From Chara braunii (Eukaryota > Streptophyta > Charophyceae > Charales > Characeae), in assembly GCA_003427395.1 (NCBI GenBank), contig BFEA01000383.1:1019752-1081549 (forward strand): a DNA stretch of 61,798 nt. Reading direction: 5' to 3'. Made by a program: the position numbers and the translations under genes. The notes below the pieces were generated by a model. It was not told where the DNA came from, did no database searches, and worked only from the letters and a program-made list of their open reading frames with translations. Of the stretch, positions 57,545 to 61,798 are shown piece after piece. How positions within the stretch are numbered: the first letter of the stretch is position 1; every line of letters begins with the position of its first letter.

Positions 57545-58260
57545 CGGTACCGCACCCTGAAGGGGTAGATGTGCAGGTACTGGAGGCCGAGCAGAAGAAG
57601 ACAAAAGTGACATTTTTTGAGGCCCGGTAGTTGTAGGTTAGGTCTAGGTGGATACCGCATCATACTGGTCCAACCAGTCTGGGTCTGGGGCCTGTACGGG
57701 CAATATCAGAGTCTACAATGATGTTAGGAGGTACCGGTTGCTTGGAAGGCCGAGTGGCCTGGAAGTCACCGCTCGAAGAGGCAAGCAGACCTCTATATCT
57801 CCCAGCCGGGCGAAGAGCCCGACCTCTTTTTCGGTGTGCAAGTTTGGCGACACATTGGTGGAGCGCTGGCTGGAGCAGCGCTGCTGGGGAGGAAGGAGAA
57901 GGATACGAGGGAGGAAGAAGGAAGGAAGGGGGAGGAGCGCCAGGGGTACTTACCTGGCTATGGTGGCAACCATCTTCATCACCCTGGTGGGCGCTGCAGC
58001 AGGGAGTCCCCAATTGGGGAGAGCCACACCAAGAAGCTTCAAGGCAGGGTTGGGCACGACGGCCTGAGCTAGAGCAGCCATAGCTTCTTTGGGTTGCCCT
58101 TTCGGCATTTGGGCAAGGCCTAGTAGTCCGCCATAGCCTCGGCCTATGAGAGTGAAGAGTGGGGGAGGTGGCCATGGCTATGATGGACCTCAAGTGATAC
58201 CTGCACTAGAAGAGGAACTCGGACATTGATTTTGGATCAGCTATTCAACATTGTATTATT
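57545..58260 (+). mobile_element. LTR-like segment
   Basis: Carries ACTTACCTG at 57948-57956, GCCATAGC words (58077, 58131, 58173) and TCTATATCTCCCAGC (57792), as in other LTRs of the window. GC-rich frames on both strands overlap here but none shows a domain. Confidence 0.45.
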
Positions 58261-58299
58261 ACTTCTTGTATGAATAAGAGAAGGGGGAGATAAGGAAGA

Positions 58300-58690
58300 G
58301 ATTGTTGGATGAAGAAGAAGAGCCTTGTCTTTTGTCTATGCCGGTGTACCTCCTGCTCGGCTATGACCGTCTTCGTCAACCTCCTTGCAACTATGGTTGT
58401 CGTCACCGTTCTCAACCCACTTCGTCGCGGGCACCTGCAGACTTTCAACACAAGTTGCGTAGGCATCGCTTCCACATCAGCTCATAGGCGAATGAATGAA
58501 TGACTGGACGCTGCCTCTTTATTTATACCGTTCCACAGGTGGCCTGACCCTGCCTCAAACCACGTGGGCCTGGGCCCCAAACCGCGTGGGCCTGGGCCCC
58601 AAACTGCAGGAGGGCCTGGTCCCCCAAACCGTGTGAGCCCTGAAAGCCTCCAGGACGCGTCGGCCTGCTGGGACAAAACGCGTGGAGCCT
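58300..58690 (-). mobile_element. LTR-like fragment with TATA box, minus orientation
   Basis: On the minus strand CGGTATAAATAAAGAGGCAG (about 58510-58530) is followed by CGTCCAGTCATTCATTCATTC, as at 13868-13910. Upstream, GTTTGGGGCCCAGGCCCACG is repeated with changes (58557-58630). GTCTGCAGGTGCCC (58432-58445) recurs on the minus strand near 48290-48305. Confidence 0.55.
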
Positions 58691-59146
58691 GTGGCCCGAC
58701 CTGGTACTTGCTGACTGGATAGGGTTACACAGACCTATGATCTTCTAGACCCTACCAGCACTACCTACAGACTGGATCAACCCTTAGGCCTACAAAGAGA
58801 CAGGTAGAGGTTTCCAGAAGGGCCCTAACTCACCGTAACATACTAACCTGCTAACACGAAGATTTGTGGATCAAGTCCTATCAGCTAACGAACAAACCTA
58901 CTAACCTACGGGTTTAGGGACAGGTCACAGGTTCAAATCTGACTCAGAACACGGGGTCAATGTTTAGGGTTTAGGTGTAGGTTTAGGGATCGAATCCCGA
59001 TGACAACACTCGTGGGTCAAACTGGGTGAAACCGTTTCGCTCCCGCCATCGTAAATTCGAGGTACACAAGACATGACCTTTACCTTTTCTAGAGATTTTG
59101 TTCGTCCTATCGAGGGAAGTAGCGTGGGGCTAGCTGCGCTATGCCT

Positions 59147-59162
<16 letters not shown>
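58691..59162. other. non-coding stretch, no gene seen
   Basis: No domain is recognised. GTTTAGGGTTTAGG and GTTTAGGG near 58961-58990 recall the plant telomere unit but cover only a few degenerate repeats. Confidence 0.4.

Positions 59163-59233
<71 letters not shown>
59163..59233. repeat. (AG)n microsatellite after a short (CA)n
   Basis: About 35 AG dinucleotides, preceded by (CA)n at about 59147-59162. Confidence 0.97.
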
Positions 59234-59234
<1 letters not shown>

Positions 59235-60880
59235 GACCTACCTGGCAAACTGGCGACGCAGGATGGCTACGATGCCAAACTCAGTGCTGGTCCTATGCTG
59301 ATCACCGTTGGAATCGCCACTGCCGGACGCAGCTCGTCGCTTCGAACCTAGTCTTGTCCCTCATAATGGTCGTAGCCATCGAGGGAGTGCACCTGACGAT
59401 GTTTGATTAATAGATCCCTTCCCCACTCGTTCGTGCTCCTGATGCGTGGTAGAAAGAACGCGACATCATATCAGTGATAGAGAAAGGAAGGGGGGGGTGG
59501 GATACAATGAGGAAGGACGAGACAAGGAAGAGGGAAGCGAGGCACGTACTTGAGATTAAAGGCGGATGAGCGGCAGGAGACAGCGAGCGATCAATGGCAA
59601 CCAGTCGTGGGGCAACATGGAGAAAAGGGCACAGGAGACAACACGTACCTAGTTCTGACGGTCAACGGCATGGTCGGCAGCATGTGCCCTGAGAGTTGCT
59701 GCGGACATCGACGGGTGCTTCGTCACAATGGATTAGTTCGAACCTACTAGGTTTGCCATTCGCACAAGGATTGCGTCTGTACTGCATTTTCAATTGTATC
59801 GATTAAGGCGGTTGTGACTGGTTGAAGGAAGCCGCTGATACGGTGATGTCGCTGCCCGCGGTTACATGCTAGCCTGCAGACAAGGGTTGTTGCTGTTTTG
59901 CTTAAAAACTGTTGTCATAATAGAAGTCAGAGAGGGGTTCTTGGGATTGGAGACTTACCTATTGGCTGGCGTACGGTGTAGCAGAAGAGTTAGCGGGGAC
60001 AAAGACATTAGCAGGTGGTCGACGTGCTCGTCTCACGTATGGTTGAACAATCGGATATAACTCTATATCCTTGCGGAAGATTTATCTAGCTCGGATCACT
60101 TAATCGGTGGAAGTAACACCCCTCCGCCTCTTTGTACATAAAGTTGAAGGGTAGCGTGTATCTCTGCCATGAGGCTCGGAGAATTATCTGCGGAGGAGGG
60201 GGGGGGCGCTGCTCGTCTTGTCAATCGAAGAGGTAGTGGAAGGAAGACAGCTGACCGCAGGCCCGCCTTTTGACCGATAGCGCTGTTTGCTGCTGAGTGG
60301 AACAACGGCAGGCCGGCCGCAGGGGACTGCGGATATGGTAGCTAGTTGGTGCGCTGATTTGCTGCAGGGCGGAGGAGCTAGAGATGGGCCACGAGACGAC
60401 AAGCTTGCCAGCGAGATGCGAGTTGCTTGCTTCACTGAAATAATGAAGTAAGGAGGAAGCACATGAAGAGGGAAGGAGTACAGCGGGAAGAGGCAGTGGA
60501 ACTGAGGGAGACCTGCCTCGACTGGTGGCAGGAAGTGGCCATACTCAGGAACCGAAACTCGAGCTACGGATGCTCACGGGTTTTGTGGGCGAATGGTCTG
60601 CAGCCTGCGGATGGCATGCTGGCTGAGTAGGGCTAGTCCTGATCGAAGTATTGGGTAGGAGAGATCGAGAACGGGAAGCGGGAAGCAAGCACTTACCTGA
60701 GACCGAGCTGTGGAGAAAGTAGAGTAAGGCTGAAGGTTGGAATGCACCTTCACGAGTTGATGAAAAACTGTCGCTGAGGACTACTGTTGCTGGCAGCCTC
60801 AGCTGGTTGCTTTTGGGGCCGGCTGCCGCGAAGTGCTGCAGCATTTGTGATTGTGCCATCTAGGCCATAGGCCTGTGGCG
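59234..60880. other. non-coding stretch of LTR-like pieces
   Basis: No gene is seen. GAGACTTACCTATTGGC (near 59950) and ACTTACCTG (60691-60699) are the LTR-associated words found elsewhere in the window, and TCCTTGCGGAAGATT (near 60068) is close to GTCCTGGCGGAAGATT near 27-42. The limits of individual elements cannot be drawn. Confidence 0.4.
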
Positions 60881-61400
60881 ACTGCGGACTGCGTTGTCAG
60901 TATGTAAGGATGAGCAGTTGGTGAGAGACAAAGCAGCTGCTGCATGTTGCGGTTGACTACTACGTACTACTGCACTTTGCTGTTAACTGTGGATGAGCGG
61001 CTGTTGCTATTCCTGATTGTGCGCAGACTACTGTTGGGAGTTGCTGTTGACTGGGCACAAACTGCGGCGGCGTACTGCGCGCAGGCTGCTACTGACGCCT
61101 GCTGATTGGTTGTTGCATACGACTGCGGACTAAGCACGGACTACTGTTGTCTGCTGCATCTGGGCACGGACTACCGCTGCTACTGTTGCTGCTGACCGCC
61201 GCTGTGTGCTACTTTTGTGTTCGGTGGTTGGGCAAGAACAGTTGTCGCTGTTTTTTGACTGTGCACAACTGCTATTGCTATTGGCCGTGCACAGACTACA
61301 GCGGACTGCTGCTGTTGGCGACTACTACTGTTGCTGTGACCACCGCTGAGTATTGTTGCTGCATCTAAGGACTGTTACAGGCTGTTGTGCAGCTGCAGTT
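60881..61400. repeat. cryptic simple sequence of GCTGTTG / ACTACTG words
   Basis: A long stretch made of CTG, TTG, ACT and GCG triplets in irregular order, compatible with slippage-derived sequence. A short Leu/Ala-rich frame (61147-61368) follows from that composition and is not called a gene. Confidence 0.6.
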
Positions 61401-61551
61401 GGGTTGAGGAGAGGTGATGAGGTTCGAGGAGGTGATCAGACTGGACAAGTAGGGGGTTAGTGCTGCGGTTTGGGAGATCGTCAGGGGATTGATTTCGGCA
61501 GTTCGACGTCAGAAGTTGACCAAGCTGTTACATTGGTTGCCATTGTGGGAC

Positions 61552-61798
61552 CCTCAGGCGAGTGAAGGTATCAAGGCCCTCTCCTAGGAGTTGAGTCAGT
61601 CTCCCTCTTGTATCTCGAGAGTCTGAACCCCCCTTTTTTCTGCCTTTCTTACTCTAAGTCTAGTCTAGTTACGAGAGGAAGGCGGCAGGCGGGATTGCAA
61701 CTTGTAGGACCGCAGCAAGACTCTGTGGGGAGTCAACCCACCGATTGCGGGAGCTTTGCCGGAACCTAGGCGAGGTTCTGGAGGCAGGGAACTGGGAG
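61552..61798 (+). repeat. family E repeat segment, plus orientation, cut by the window end
   Basis: Partner of 42646-42910 in the opposite direction. It continues beyond the window. Confidence 0.75.

Noticed and set aside
57836-58083. Small basic protein frames
   Set aside because: They follow from purine-rich LTR sequence. No start context or homology supports them.
57660-58193. GC-rich overlapping frames as a possible gene
   Set aside because: They lie in an LTR-like segment, overlap on both strands, and have no recognisable domain.
58961-58990. Telomere-like TTTAGGG words
   Set aside because: Four degenerate units only, with no array.

Overview
This is a transposon graveyard from a large, repeat-rich eukaryotic nuclear genome. 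I see no convincing host gene in the whole window. Plant-type signals point to the green lineage: primer-binding sites complementary to initiator Met-tRNA, Ty3/gypsy polyproteins, and hAT-like and MULE-like miniature elements. The coiled-coil gag and pol style resembles what I recall from charophyte algae such as Chara. That attribution is inference from memory, not proof.

Layout. 1-12.6 kb is a tandem satellite: 122 apparently unmutated copies of a 101-bp, C-rich unit. 12.7-16.1 kb (+) is a broken Ty3/gypsy gag-protease, split by a 954-bp insertion. At 16.1 kb it is fused tail-to-tail to a minus-strand gypsy element (16.1-22.3 kb: part of RNase H, RT, protease, gag, leader, primer-binding site, LTR). 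22.4-23.8 kb is a plus-strand integrase tail with its 3' LTR. 24.3-24.8 kb is a 540-bp MULE-like MITE with a perfect 11-bp target-site duplication (TSD). 25.4-26.1 kb holds a duplicated segment ending in tRNA-like A boxes. 27-28 kb is an LTR on the minus strand.

29.1-48.1 kb can be read as one ruined plus-strand LTR retrotransposon. Its 5' LTR carries a 1,297-bp hAT-like insertion, and the 3' LTR preserves the matching empty site. Its primer-binding site and leader follow. Its gag-RT part is missing, replaced by other elements: an LTR, a minus-strand gag with its promoter-like region, and a minus-strand integrase. Its RNase H-integrase begins at 37.8 kb and is cut by a 229-bp MITE and by a 6.86-kb unclassified insertion (39.26-46.12 kb). 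The gene resumes at the next base after a 4-5 bp TSD, and the 3' LTR closes the element. The 6.86-kb insertion contains a spaced array of near-identical ~23-bp motifs, three 122-bp repeats, an 80-nt poly(C) run and no coding sequence.

48.1-57.5 kb holds two more gypsy copies: a protease-RT-RNase H-integrase fragment truncated at 50.84 kb, and the best-preserved element of the window (52.1-57.2 kb, gag-pol, with its integrase core deleted). 57.5-61.8 kb is made of LTR pieces and simple repeats.

No element here looks autonomous. The interest lies in the nesting record, which gives relative ages, in the recurring LTR signals (a 21-bp-phased U3 motif and a CTTACCTG motif shared by several families), in the satellite, and in the spaced motif array of the unclassified insertion. 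All comparisons were made by eye.
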